Shown here in pieces: positions 19,202 through 27,259 of a stretch of 64,000 nucleotides of DNA. Position numbers and translations under genes: made by a program. The notes under the pieces are model-generated. The model searched no databases. It worked only from the letters and a program-made list of their open reading frames with translations, and was not told where the DNA came from. Source of the stretch: Scytolyngbya sp. HA4215-MV1 (GTDB taxonomy: Bacteria > Cyanobacteriota > Cyanobacteriia > Leptolyngbyales > Leptolyngbyaceae); NCBI GenBank assembly GCA_019359045.1, contig JAHHIA010000002.1:180401-244400 (forward strand), given 5' to 3'. Numbering within the stretch: the first letter of the stretch is position 1; the number at the start of each line of letters is the position of its first letter.

Positions 19202-19251
19202 CCGTAGGGCAGGCATCTTGCCTACTTGCAGTCGAAACGACTGCGCTACGG
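19202..19251. repeat. Compound palindrome between the V4R-like and Roadblock genes
   Basis: Nested inverted repeats: an outer CCGTAG/CTACGG pair (19202-19207 and 19246-19251), a GTAGGGCAGGCA...TTGCCTAC half-hairpin, and a perfect GCAGTCG-AAA-CGACTGC hairpin (19228-19244). It resembles the small palindromic repeats common in cyanobacterial genomes and could also modulate expression within the operon. No T run follows on either strand, so it is not a classical terminator. Confidence 0.6.
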
Positions 19252-19280
19252 AAGGGTGGCTAGATTTACGCCACAGACTA

Positions 19281-19772
19281 CTAGCCTAAAACCTCAAACT
19301 CAATCACATCGTGGTCACTGCCACGCAGAACAGACTCTATTTGCTTACCTCGCAAACGCTTTCCTGAGATTTGCTCCAGCACACCCTGGACAGCACCGAG
19401 CGTGAAAGTCAGTTTACGGGGAGACCCTTCGGGCTCTCCGGCAGAACAAATGGTTTCCCGGCAGTAAACTGTGATCAATTCCCCGGTTTCGACAATCTTC
19501 TCGATGATGCAGAGTCGGGTGCCCTCTTTACCCAACGCTGTTTGAAGAAGGGCAATGCTGTTCTCAGCAGCAATCCCTTTCCCCGTAAGACCAAGCTGAT
19601 TGGCCACTTGCTTGCCACGTTGACGACCAGCAGAAATCAAGGCGATTGCGGCTGCCTTTTCACCTAACGCTTCTTCAGTCCCCACAACCACCGCTTTGAA
19701 ACAAACAATGCTGCTAAAGTCACCCAACTCAGAGCGCAACTGATTTGTAGCCGGAATTGCAACAGTAGACAT
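19281..19772 (-). CDS. V4R-like (hydrocarbon-binding) small-molecule sensor candidate
   Basis: A 163-residue protein without membrane segments. Its last third matches the V4R/bacterial hydrocarbon-binding pattern: ETICSAGEPEGSPRKLTFTLGAVQGVLEQISGKRL followed by ESVLRGSDHDVIEFEV, that is, a G-x-x-x-G-x-L core helix then a charged turn and a closing strand. V4R domains bind small hydrophobic ligands or regulate partners. The N-terminal half is helical and strand mixed (IVCFKAVVVGTEEALGEKAAAIALISAGRQRG) and not recognised. It lies between a protoglobin gene and a Roadblock gene on the same strand, so a sensor or adaptor role in that module is inferred. Fold assignment is moderate. Confidence 0.62.
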   Translation of the reverse strand: MSTVAIPATNQLRSELGDFSSIVCFKAVVVGTEEALGEKAAAIALISAGRQRGKQVANQLGLTGKGIAAENSIALLQTALGKEGTRLCIIEKIVETGELITVYCRETICSAGEPEGSPRKLTFTLGAVQGVLEQISGKRLRGKQIESVLRGSDHDVIEFEVLG

Positions 19773-19885
19773 AAATCAATACCTCAGAAATTTTTAGGAG
19801 AGATTCTGGGCAGTAAAACCGTTACTGCTTCTAAAGGTCAACAAGGCAATGGCTTGAGGGTGCCTCTGACTCATAAACAGCGTGC

Positions 19886-20440
19886 TTACAGCGTGCCTGC
19901 GCCAGAGGTGATGAGTCGTCTGAATAACCCTTCAGTCCAACCTGTTTCTTTCAGCACAGCAGCGGCAGACACTTCAACGTATGCTTGCTCAATAAACGCG
20001 AGATCAATCATGCAAATCTTGCCCAAAGAGTCTTGCAGAGCCGCAGATTTTCTTTCGGCGCGTAACCGTTCACCTACGGCTTGCACCACCACTGCCATTG
20101 CCGGTACAACGTGCTGTGGACCAATCCCAATGCGGACATGGATCAGACCAATACGCCAACGTCGATCGGCATAAGCATTCCCCCAGTGATCCATCCCCGT
20201 AAACATCTCTCCAAACCAATCAATAAACGTTTCTCGTAGGCGGTGAATGCGTCCTTCAGAAGCATTCAAAATCGCGTTCATCTCTTCATCACGACCCATA
20301 AAGTCATAGAAATGATCAGCCATGTCGGGTGCAATTTCAGTGCCCCAGCTAGCACTTGCTTGTAGCAACTCTCGATCAGCATTAGTGAAGCTGATGCGCT
20401 CTGATATCTTGTTCATAAAATTGTGCGGATCTAAAACCAT
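19886..20440 (-). CDS. Protoglobin (globin-sensor-type haem protein)
   Basis: A 184-residue single-domain globin. The core of the protoglobin/globin-coupled-sensor family is present: ADHFYDFMGRDEEMNAIL, then IHRLRETFIDWFGEMFTG and RWRIGLIHVRIGIGPQHVVPAM, where His101 is the expected proximal haem ligand in the conserved I-H-x-R-I-G setting. Family members bind O2, CO or NO. No output domain is fused, so signalling must pass through other proteins; the genes downstream encode a GTPase, Roadblock and PATAN protein. It is first in that series and follows a 469-base AT-rich upstream region that probably carries the operon promoter. Confidence 0.9.
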   Translation of the reverse strand: MVLDPHNFMNKISERISFTNADRELLQASASWGTEIAPDMADHFYDFMGRDEEMNAILNASEGRIHRLRETFIDWFGEMFTGMDHWGNAYADRRWRIGLIHVRIGIGPQHVVPAMAVVVQAVGERLRAERKSAALQDSLGKICMIDLAFIEQAYVEVSAAAVLKETGWTEGLFRRLITSGAGTL

Positions 20441-20909
20441 CGTGTGAAACCTTGTAACTTTGGGTATCTATTCAACAACTCATTTATAGCAAGTCAGATT
20501 AATAACTGTGATAGCAGAAATACGTAGTTTATGACTGTAAAAAGGATCTACAAAACTAGGTAAAATCTAGCTACAGGACTGCTATAAAATAGCTATAGAT
20601 TTAACCTAAGAGCCTTAAAAAGGATTTGGTTGATAAAACTTAAGCTTGCTTTAGAGTCCTAGAATCCCCTTAAAAGGTATGCATAAAGAGGAGTATAGAT
20701 TTCAGGTTTAACAACAAGATAGTTGTTTATCTATTTTGATTACCTGCGTCAGGGTGAGCACATCAAATTTTGTAATCTTGTGTGAACAATAGCTTGCTAT
20801 ATTGAATGCTTCACTTAGTTTGAAGAGTGAAAAATATATCAATTTACATTAGAGTTTTTGGGAAATAAAACCAGTTTTGGAACAAGATTTTCCAATATTC
20901 TTGACTCAT
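20441..20909. promoter_or_regulatory. AT-rich upstream region of the globin-GTPase gene series
   Basis: About 470 bases, clearly richer in A and T than the flanking genes, with no credible reading frame. It separates the protoglobin start from a transposase remnant. The likely promoter for the minus-strand series must lie here, but I could not single out a convincing -35/-10 pair. Confidence 0.45.
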
Positions 20910-21343
20910 TTATGCTGCATCCAGATACAAGTTCCACAAACCGACGGCGTTAAGTATTAAGCGATCATCGAAATCAGGCACACGATTGCGATAAACATCC
21001 GTTACGAACGATAACGCTTGATGCCTGCATGGGCGTATTCACACTTGACCCCTTGTCGGCTAAACTCTTGGCTCTCCTGCTTGTGTTGTTCGCTTAATTC
21101 CTTGCCCTTAGGTTTCTTGTGCGGCAAATGAACGTTATCAAATTCGTTCTGTAATCCTCGAAGTCCGAGATCGCCTTCTATCGCAACTTCATCAGGAATG
21201 TTGCCTACCAAGGCTTCTTCGTCGAGTTGTCGTTTGTCATGAACTTTGCCTGCTCTTGCCTTTGTCAGGATGATGACTCGCTTTTTTCGCGTACTACCCG
21301 TGATGTGCTTACGGGTATGACGTTTCTTTTTACCGGAGTAATG
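20910..21343 (-). mobile_element. IS5-type transposase remnant (C-terminal part, frameshifted)
   Basis: About 145 codons of a DDE transposase C-terminus. Seen in one frame: YSGKKKRHTRKHITGSTRKK, then GKVHDKRQLDEE, IEGDLGLRGL, VHLPHKKPKGKEL and EYAHAGIKRYRS. One base is missing near 21005, after which VTDVYRNRVPDFDDRLIL and GLWNLYLDAA continue to a stop at 20910. These are hallmark phrases of a cyanobacterial IS5-family group. The N-terminal half with the first catalytic Asp is gone and no terminal repeats were found, so it is inactive. Confidence 0.85.
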
Positions 21344-21862
21344 TTAGATGCTCTACACAACCACAAGTTATACCAGTTTCAAAAGATAGCACTTCAGATG
21401 ACCGTCTGTAAGGGCGTACGGCCGTACGTCCTACGAGAATTTGTAAACAGACTTTAGAGAATTGGCATCATGCTTCGATGTGGTTGCTGTGTAAAAGAAT
21501 CACGATGCTTTGTGGTTACCACCTATCTTGAAGCGTATCTCCTGTAGTTGGGGGCGGAAGTGTAGGGCAGTTGCAACTGCCTCCTCGATCCCAAGACAGA
21601 CCTCGGTCATGGCTTTATATCAGGGCTTTATGTCGGTGGAGAGACGCGATTGCACTGCTAAATCATTAGGGTTAATTCAAGTAGAAACCAAGGACGATCG
21701 TTCAAGCATCTTTGAGTGGATGGTTTAAAAGTCTTATTGCTGGTAGCTAAGCTGTGAATAGTATTCATGCCATAGCCGAAGTGGATGCTAGTTTCCTCAC
21801 GTCTGCCATATCAACTGTTGATGGGATGGTAGCGCTCTTACAACTCTATAGAGGTTCATCTC
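21344..21862. repeat. Gene-free scar region with a GTACGGCCGTAC palindrome
   Basis: No credible gene. A perfect 14-base palindrome CGTACGGCCGTACG (21415-21428) sits within GTAAGGGCGTACGGCCG followed by TACGTCCTAC, the typical form of a small dispersed cyanobacterial palindrome. The rest (21470-21860) reads as a patchwork of short open frames, possibly further remnants of inserted DNA, but none shows a recognisable family. Confidence 0.5.
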
Positions 21863-21955
21863 ATGACCCATCACGTCACCTTGCACCCACTCAGTGAGTC
21901 AATGCAACAGTGCATTCAAAACTGTCTGGACTGTCATATTAAGAGAGAGATTTAA
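21863..21955 (+). pseudogene. Truncated copper-storage-like (four-helix Cys-rich, DUF326) gene
   Basis: Thirty codons starting MTHHVTLHPLSESMQQ and continuing CIQNCLDCH, then a short foreign tail (IKREI) and a stop. The Cys-x3-Cys-x2-Cys-His pattern after a His-rich start is that of the cyanobacterial four-helix copper-binding family, whose members are normally over 100 residues. Only the first helix survives. The stop (TAA) overlaps the ATG of the next tiny frame as TAATG. Family assignment rests on this short motif, so confidence is moderate. Confidence 0.55.
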
Positions 21956-22071
21956 TGAAACTTGTGAAACTTCTAATTTGTCTCGCAGCCATAGGTTCCT
22001 TGGCCTCCATTGTCAATGCCCAACTACAGCGCTTAAGCGGCTTGATTAATCCTGGGTTCGGTGGCTTGTAA
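21955..22071 (+). CDS. Possible tiny secreted peptide, 38 residues
   Basis: A short frame with an ATG overlapping the previous stop. It reads as a complete signal peptide (KLVKLLICLAAIGSLASIV) with an NA|Q cleavage-like site, then a short mature part QLQRLSGLINPGFGGL. The purine run AAGAGAGAGA upstream could serve as a ribosome site. The pairing of a clean signal sequence with glycine-rich end is unlikely by chance but translation is not proven. No family known to me. Confidence 0.45.
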   Translation: MKLVKLLICLAAIGSLASIVNAQLQRLSGLINPGFGGL

Positions 22072-22115
22072 CCAACAAGTTTAGATACGGGATTAGCATT
22101 TCACAGCAACCCTGC

Positions 22116-23363
22116 TCACCCAACTTTTGGACGTGCTACGGGTGTAGGAAATAACTTCTGAAAGGCTGCCTTCCTGACTGCGATGGGTTCCTGGGTCAAG
22201 TTCCATAGCGTTTCATAGAAAAAGAACGAGACTCCCATCTGCTGGCGACGCACTAGCTGCACTTGTTCCTGCACTTGCTGGCTAGACACCGCTCGCTGTC
22301 GCAATCCTGTCAATACACCGACGCCCACAGGAATATGCCGTCGGGCTGCTAACACTTCTGGGCGATTAAGTTCTGCTAGAAAACTTTGAGGACTATCTCG
22401 ATAGACCTGCAACACCAACTCTTCGATGTAGCCTGCTCGTTCCCATGCCCACCAGTCTTGTAGGGAATGGTTGAGAGAAAACTCGTAGTTATTGGGTGAT
22501 AGCGCAAAGATGACATTGGGCTTTTGCGTCTTCACTGCCCGAAACAAGCGCTGGGTAAAGGCGGTGATTTTATTAGCTCGCCAGCGAATCCACGTCGGGT
22601 CTTGCGGATTCGTGGGTGGTGTTTTCCCGGTTTCCTGGCGATAGAGTTGCACTGTAAAGTCGTCGTAGCCAAACTCATAAGGTAAGCCGAAGTGGTCATC
22701 AAACTGAATACCATCCACATCGTATTTGGTAACGATTTCCAGGACTAAATCCTGAATAAACTGTTGCACTTCGGGCTTGAAGGGATTTAGCCATACTCGT
22801 GACCAGCGCCCTTCCATCCAGGTTTGAGCAGAACCGTCGTCACAAGGGCAATGGTCGGGCTGTGTAGTTGAATTACTGGCTTGCTTTTGGGTCAGCCAGT
22901 CGGGATGGCGTATCGCGAGGGCAGAATCTTCTGGCGTCATGAAGCCAAACTCAAACCAGGGCAACACAGCAAGTTTGTTTTGGTGGGCTTGCTGCACCAG
23001 TTCTGCCAGCATGTCACGCCCAGTGAGACTATCTGGACGAGGATCAACAGCATTGCCCATAACGGACTGCATCACGGTGCTGGGATAAGTGGTATATCCC
23101 CAATTCCACACGACGGGATATAAGGTATTGAAATTCAATCGCGCCAGTTCTTGCACCGCATTCGTTAATTGATTTGCCTTAAACAAGACATTGCTATCGA
23201 TATTTGTGATCCAGACACCGCGAATCTCACTGGCAGGGGAATTGGCAGCTATCGGCTTGGGAATGAGGGTAAGCCAAAGGCAAATGGCGATCGCCAAACC
23301 ACTCACCAGGAATGATGACCATTTTTGCAAGAGACGGATTAAGGACAAACGCAATAGTTTCAT
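22116..23363 (-). CDS. GHL10-type glycoside-hydrolase-like protein (DUF187/YngK family)
   Basis: A 415-residue protein from the ATG at 23363 (a GTG 51 bases upstream is possible). A hydrophobic export signal (LVSGLAIAICLWLTLIP) is followed by the GHL10 TIM barrel: EIRGVWITNIDSNVLF, then FNTLYPVVWNWGYTTYPS, LAVLPWFEFGFM, RVWLNPFKPEVQQFI, YDVDGIQFDDHFGLP (barrel strand with the acidic pair) and IFALSPNNYEFS. Family members act on cell-wall or envelope glycans. It lies 69 bases downstream of a NAGPA-type gene on the same strand, so the two are probably one transcript and may act on the same envelope polymer. Confidence 0.88.
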   Translation of the reverse strand: MKLLRLSLIRLLQKWSSFLVSGLAIAICLWLTLIPKPIAANSPASEIRGVWITNIDSNVLFKANQLTNAVQELARLNFNTLYPVVWNWGYTTYPSTVMQSVMGNAVDPRPDSLTGRDMLAELVQQAHQNKLAVLPWFEFGFMTPEDSALAIRHPDWLTQKQASNSTTQPDHCPCDDGSAQTWMEGRWSRVWLNPFKPEVQQFIQDLVLEIVTKYDVDGIQFDDHFGLPYEFGYDDFTVQLYRQETGKTPPTNPQDPTWIRWRANKITAFTQRLFRAVKTQKPNVIFALSPNNYEFSLNHSLQDWWAWERAGYIEELVLQVYRDSPQSFLAELNRPEVLAARRHIPVGVGVLTGLRQRAVSSQQVQEQVQLVRRQQMGVSFFFYETLWNLTQEPIAVRKAAFQKLFPTPVARPKVG

Positions 23364-23432
23364 AGGTGATGCAAGAATAATGACACGATTGGTCGAATTT
23401 TGTGGGCGTTGCACGCCTGTAAAATCCGCTGC

Positions 23433-24401
23433 TCAAGATTGTTTGGCACGCGGACGAATTTTTAAATAATGTGGTAGTGCTGCTACCTTTTCTCCTGTAA
23501 CCACTTGAGGCAAAATTAAATCACCGACCTGAGCATTCCAAAGATAGGTCGAAATTCCACCATCAATTGTGATCAGATCCCCTTCAACACCCGATCGTCG
23601 TAATACTTGAGCGGTCTCTTCTAGAGTGGCTCGATCTGCTGTTGCAATCACCAAACTCGGAGATCTTTCTCCCACCTCAGCCCGCACTCCCAGGATGTGG
23701 TAGCGATTCACGGGATCTCCCGCCAAGCGATACGCGGGATGATCTCGATAGGCATAGGAAACTATTGCATTCTGAACATCGGGTTGGGTTAAGGGAGCGC
23801 CGCTGTTGGGGTCATAGTTGGTGATCCGAGCCTGCCCCTCGCCCCAAATCAGGACTTTGAGTTGGACTGTGCGGTAGGCGGGATCAGCGGACTGGGGGAT
23901 AGGACCATAGGAACTGCTGCCTGCCGTGATCACCTTACCATTTAGTTTGATCGGAAAGGACAGTCGAGTACTGGGTTGATAATCTTCAAAAAATGATCCA
24001 TTGATGATTGAAAAAATCCGATTTCTAGAGGAGAGTGGATGGGAGTCACGAATGCTTGCAGGGGTTAGTCGTTCAAAAAAAGGACTTGAAACGTTTTCCT
24101 GGCTGGGATAATACAGTCCTTGGGCTGATTGGGTGGACTCAATAGCTCCGACAATTTGCTCAATTTGCATGGTCTGGAGGTTGATGGTTTGTAGGTAAAT
24201 ACTATTGCCATCAGCAAGGGGAATTTTTTCGAGTCTTGCCCCATTCAGTGTTGATAAAAGCTGTGGGGGAGATTGAGACAACGTCTCATCGGGTTGTCTG
24301 AGCCAAAGGATTAGAGCGATCGAAAAAGTGACTATCCCAATCAAAAACCATATTGCGACTTTGCTAAGCGATCGCCGTTTCAGATTGAACCAAGGTTTCA
24401 T
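23433..24401 (-). CDS. Phosphodiester glycosidase (NAGPA/DUF2233) family protein
   Basis: A 322-residue membrane-anchored exported protein. One N-terminal membrane helix (IWFLIGIVTFSIALILWL, about residues 17-34) is followed by the NAGPA-type core: LEKIPLADGNSIYLQ, FSIINGSFFEDY (catalytic-region NGSFF) and GDLITIDGGISTYLW (DGG motif). The family hydrolyses sugar phosphodiesters such as those in cell-wall teichoic acids or exopolysaccharide. It precedes a GHL10 gene on the same strand. The start ATG at 24401 has no strong ribosome site visible. Confidence 0.85.
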   Translation of the reverse strand: MKPWFNLKRRSLSKVAIWFLIGIVTFSIALILWLRQPDETLSQSPPQLLSTLNGARLEKIPLADGNSIYLQTINLQTMQIEQIVGAIESTQSAQGLYYPSQENVSSPFFERLTPASIRDSHPLSSRNRIFSIINGSFFEDYQPSTRLSFPIKLNGKVITAGSSSYGPIPQSADPAYRTVQLKVLIWGEGQARITNYDPNSGAPLTQPDVQNAIVSYAYRDHPAYRLAGDPVNRYHILGVRAEVGERSPSLVIATADRATLEETAQVLRRSGVEGDLITIDGGISTYLWNAQVGDLILPQVVTGEKVAALPHYLKIRPRAKQS

Positions 24402-24563
24402 CGTTTCGGTCGTTTTAATCTGTCGCTATCACGCATTCAGTGTAAAAGTGAACAATGCAGTCTGTCTCCCTGCCAGATCAACCATCTTGCAGGAACCACC
24501 TTCCAGGTTGTCAGGGTACTTTCTCACAACCTCGAGTAAAGCACCCTTATTCAAACGTTGTCC

Positions 24564-25517
24564 TTAATACACTTGCGGTACAAAGAACTGCTCGTTCTTG
24601 GGTGGACGAACGTAGTCTGTGGCGGGTTTACGCGCAGGTAACTCGATCGGATCAGGTGTAATGTCTTCGTAAGGAATTTTGCTCAAAATGTGATGGATAC
24701 AGTTGAGATGTGCCCGTCGCTTGTTATCCGATTCGATCGTAAACCAGGGAGCTTCTGGAATATTGGTATGGGCAAACATTGTATCTTTCGCCTTAGAATA
24801 TTCCACCCAGCGATCGCGCGACTCCAGATCCATCGGACTGATCTTCCAGCGCTTTGCTGGATCCAGAATGCGCTCCTGAAACCGACGCTCCTGCTCTTCA
24901 TCACTCACAGAAAACCAATATTTGAGCAAAATGATGCCCGATCGTACCAGCATCCGCTCAAACTCTGGGCAAGACTGCATAAACTCGTGATACTGCTCGT
25001 CAGTACAAAAGCCCATCACATACTCTACCCCTGCCCGGTTGTACCAACTGCGATCAAACAAAACGATTTCTCCCGCAGCTGGTAGATGTTCCACATAGCG
25101 TTGAAAATACCATTGTGTCTTCTCATGATCCGAAGGCTTGCCCAATGCCACAATTCGACAGCCTCTCGGATTCAACGGTGCTGAGATGCGCTTAATCATG
25201 CCGCCCTTTCCGGCAGCATCCCGTCCCTCAAAAATAATCACTACTCGGAGTCCCTGGTGTTTCACCCAATACTGCAATTTCACCAGTTCCACCTGAAGCC
25301 GTGCTAATTCCTTCTGATACACCTTTCTTTTCACGCTATCGGCTTTTCTGCCATCTGGCGCGATCGCCTTCACCTTGAGTTTTTTCGTCGCTCCTTTTGT
25401 CTTGTCTTTTGTGGCCTTATGAGGTGCATCTCCATTCAATTTTTCGGTCTTTTTTTTATTTTTTTTTTCAGTCAGACTATCAACCAGCGGCAAATCATTT
25501 TTTTGATCCGTTTCCAT
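24564..25517 (-). CDS. ppk2: Polyphosphate kinase 2
   Basis: A 317-residue kinase that transfers phosphate between polyphosphate and nucleotides. The ATG at 25517 is chosen because GGGAGA lies just upstream. A lysine-rich tail (residues 15-70, with a poly-K/poly-T DNA tract) precedes the PPK2 core: RVVIIFEGRDAAGKGGMIKR (Walker A), LGKPSDHEKTQWYFQRYVEHLP, LFDRSWYNRAGVEYVMGF (Walker B) and SVSDEEQERRFQER. Class I architecture by length. It faces the divergent psiE-like gene at 25869, a possible phosphate-related pairing. Confidence 0.96.
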   Translation of the reverse strand: METDQKNDLPLVDSLTEKKNKKKTEKLNGDAPHKATKDKTKGATKKLKVKAIAPDGRKADSVKRKVYQKELARLQVELVKLQYWVKHQGLRVVIIFEGRDAAGKGGMIKRISAPLNPRGCRIVALGKPSDHEKTQWYFQRYVEHLPAAGEIVLFDRSWYNRAGVEYVMGFCTDEQYHEFMQSCPEFERMLVRSGIILLKYWFSVSDEEQERRFQERILDPAKRWKISPMDLESRDRWVEYSKAKDTMFAHTNIPEAPWFTIESDNKRRAHLNCIHHILSKIPYEDITPDPIELPARKPATDYVRPPKNEQFFVPQVY

Positions 25518-25868
25518 CGTTCTATTCTCCCAATCGATTAGATACCAAGTCTGGATTCGCAATGGGTCAGGTTAGCACCCCTCATCCCCAATTCCAAAGC
25601 ATGTGCGAAATAGAAGGAGATTAAGAGATTTTCTATGGAATATACCGCCCCAGTCTTGATCAGTTTGTTACGTAGCAGTCTTAAATCATGAGTGTAATTG
25701 GAGATTTCCGGAAAGAGATGCCTGGTTGGATTCTCTCGCAATTCCACTGGGATTGCTATCTAGACTGCTCCATCTTAATGATTGGAAATGAATGGGGTTG
25801 CTGAGCATACGAAGCGCGGTAAGCTTCTTGTTGGAAAGATACGGCTGCATTCAATCGAAAGAATTTGC

Positions 25869-26348
25869 ATGAAAGAGCGATCGCGAAAATCCTGGCTAAG
25901 GTTCAAAGAATCAGTGAATAATCGGAAATTCCTCAATTTTCTGGACGTGCTTGAGGGCGGAGTTTCCATCGTCCTCTCGCTCGTCATGGTATTAGTTATT
26001 CTGATTACAATTTTTGATTTAATTACATTTTTGTTTAGAGAACTACTGATTTCTCCAGTCGGCAAATTTCATAACAATCTATTTACAATTTTTGGGCTGT
26101 TTCTCAATGTTCTGATTGCTCTAGAAATCCTAGAAAATATTACGGCGTATCTTAAAAAACATGTGGTTCAAGTTGAACTGGTCATTGTGACATCGTTGAT
26201 TGCAGTTGCCCGTAAGATCATCATTTTGGATCTGGAAAAAACTTCTGGTGTCGAGCTGTTGGCATTGGCAGCTGCGATCGTGTCTCTTTCTGCCAGCTAC
26301 TGGCTAATTCGCCGATCTCATGCCCATATTCCACCTCCTGAGCATTGA
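25869..26348 (+). CDS. PsiE-family (phosphate-starvation-inducible) membrane protein
   Basis: A 159-residue inner-membrane protein starting at the ATG at 25869. Four membrane helices: VSIVLSLVMVLVILITIFDL, LFTIFGLFLNVLIALEIL, VELVIVTSLIAVARKIIIL and ALAAAIVSLSASYWLI. The phrase YLKKHVVQVELVIVTSLIAVARK is the PsiE signature. In enterobacteria psiE responds to phosphate starvation; the biochemical role is not known. It is divergent from ppk2 and five bases upstream of narM. A longer in-frame start at 25782 adds a polar tail and seems unlikely. Confidence 0.87.
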   Translation: MKERSRKSWLRFKESVNNRKFLNFLDVLEGGVSIVLSLVMVLVILITIFDLITFLFRELLISPVGKFHNNLFTIFGLFLNVLIALEILENITAYLKKHVVQVELVIVTSLIAVARKIIILDLEKTSGVELLALAAAIVSLSASYWLIRRSHAHIPPPEH

Positions 26349-26353
26349 TTATC

Positions 26354-26806
26354 ATGGCAACTTTTTTTCAGTTTGAAGCCGATTTTGTCGAGTCCTTGCG
26401 TTGTATTCCGATGCAGGTGCGCTATAAGCTGGATACCTGTGGTGTGAAGCTTAAACTGGCTCAGTGGAATCGGTTTAGCCAGACCGATTGCCAAGCTTTA
26501 GTCGATCGTCCCTGCGAAACAGCCACAGACATGCAGGCTTACCGCCAGTTTTTGCAAGAATTGGTGGCGCACTATACAGGCTCGCCTGCCAGTGAATTGG
26601 CGATCGATCCTCACCCTGCCTGGACTGATCGTCAGACAATTCCCGACAGCGTGCAAACCAAAGCCGCAGAGGTGAATGTCACCCTCTTGCTCCCGCAATG
26701 GGCTGCCCTTTCTCCCCTGCAACGGTTCGCATTGATTAAGCTCAGTCGATCGGGGCATGAAAACAACAACTTTCTACCAGCGCTCCAAGAATTCGGACTC
26801 CTGTAG
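26354..26806 (+). CDS. narM: Nitrate reductase-associated protein NarM
   Basis: A 150-residue cytoplasmic protein known in cyanobacteria to be needed for active nitrate reductase. It matches the family: FFQFEADFVESLRCIPMQV, then RYKLDTCGVKLKLAQWNRFS, and the C-terminal LSPLQRFALIKLSRSGHEN and FLPALQEFGLL. I choose the ATG at 26354; a TTG nine bases earlier overlaps the preceding stop and is also possible. No nitrate reductase or transporter genes are adjacent, which is unusual because narM is often with narB. Confidence 0.9.
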   Translation: MATFFQFEADFVESLRCIPMQVRYKLDTCGVKLKLAQWNRFSQTDCQALVDRPCETATDMQAYRQFLQELVAHYTGSPASELAIDPHPAWTDRQTIPDSVQTKAAEVNVTLLLPQWAALSPLQRFALIKLSRSGHENNNFLPALQEFGLL

Positions 26807-27259
26807 CAGTATCACGTTTTTAGGACCTTTAAGGGCTTAGGGATCTGCGGATTAATAGTGTACCAAGCAGTCAGGTTTCGACTGCGCTCAACTTTCAGTC
26901 GTTGCGGATTGAGCGTAACCGAAATCCAAACCGCTGATATTTTATTTTCGTACAAGTTCCTTAGGAACGTGGATTCAATAAAATCGAAAATTTATTCATT
27001 ATGGGAACGCAATTTCCGGCCCCTACTTGGCAAATCGGGGTTGATGCGTGAATTGCATTTGCACAATGCATAATCAGCAATCCCCCTGAGATAATGTGAT
27101 CAGCAATACAAAGATCTGAGAGAAATCTTCATACCGTCTCTATGTAGGAAAACAATGTAGGAATTTGCGAAGTCCAGAACGGCTGTATTGATAGTCTCCT
27201 ATCTGGCTTCCAGCTTTTGTAACAACTCCCTACATAAACCCTCATTTTGGAGAATTGGT
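26807..27259. repeat. Intergenic stretch with repeat-like sequence and porin promoter
   Basis: No gene. Near 26870-26930 the motif TTTCGACTGCGCTCAAC occurs with a partial inverted copy (GATTGAGCGTAACCGAAATC). Near 26968-27000 ATTCAATAAAATCGAAAATT resembles 15565-15590. The two blocks again lie close together as at 15.6 kb, supporting one degenerate dispersed repeat. The promoter of the porin gene should lie downstream, between about 27060 and 27240. Confidence 0.45.
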
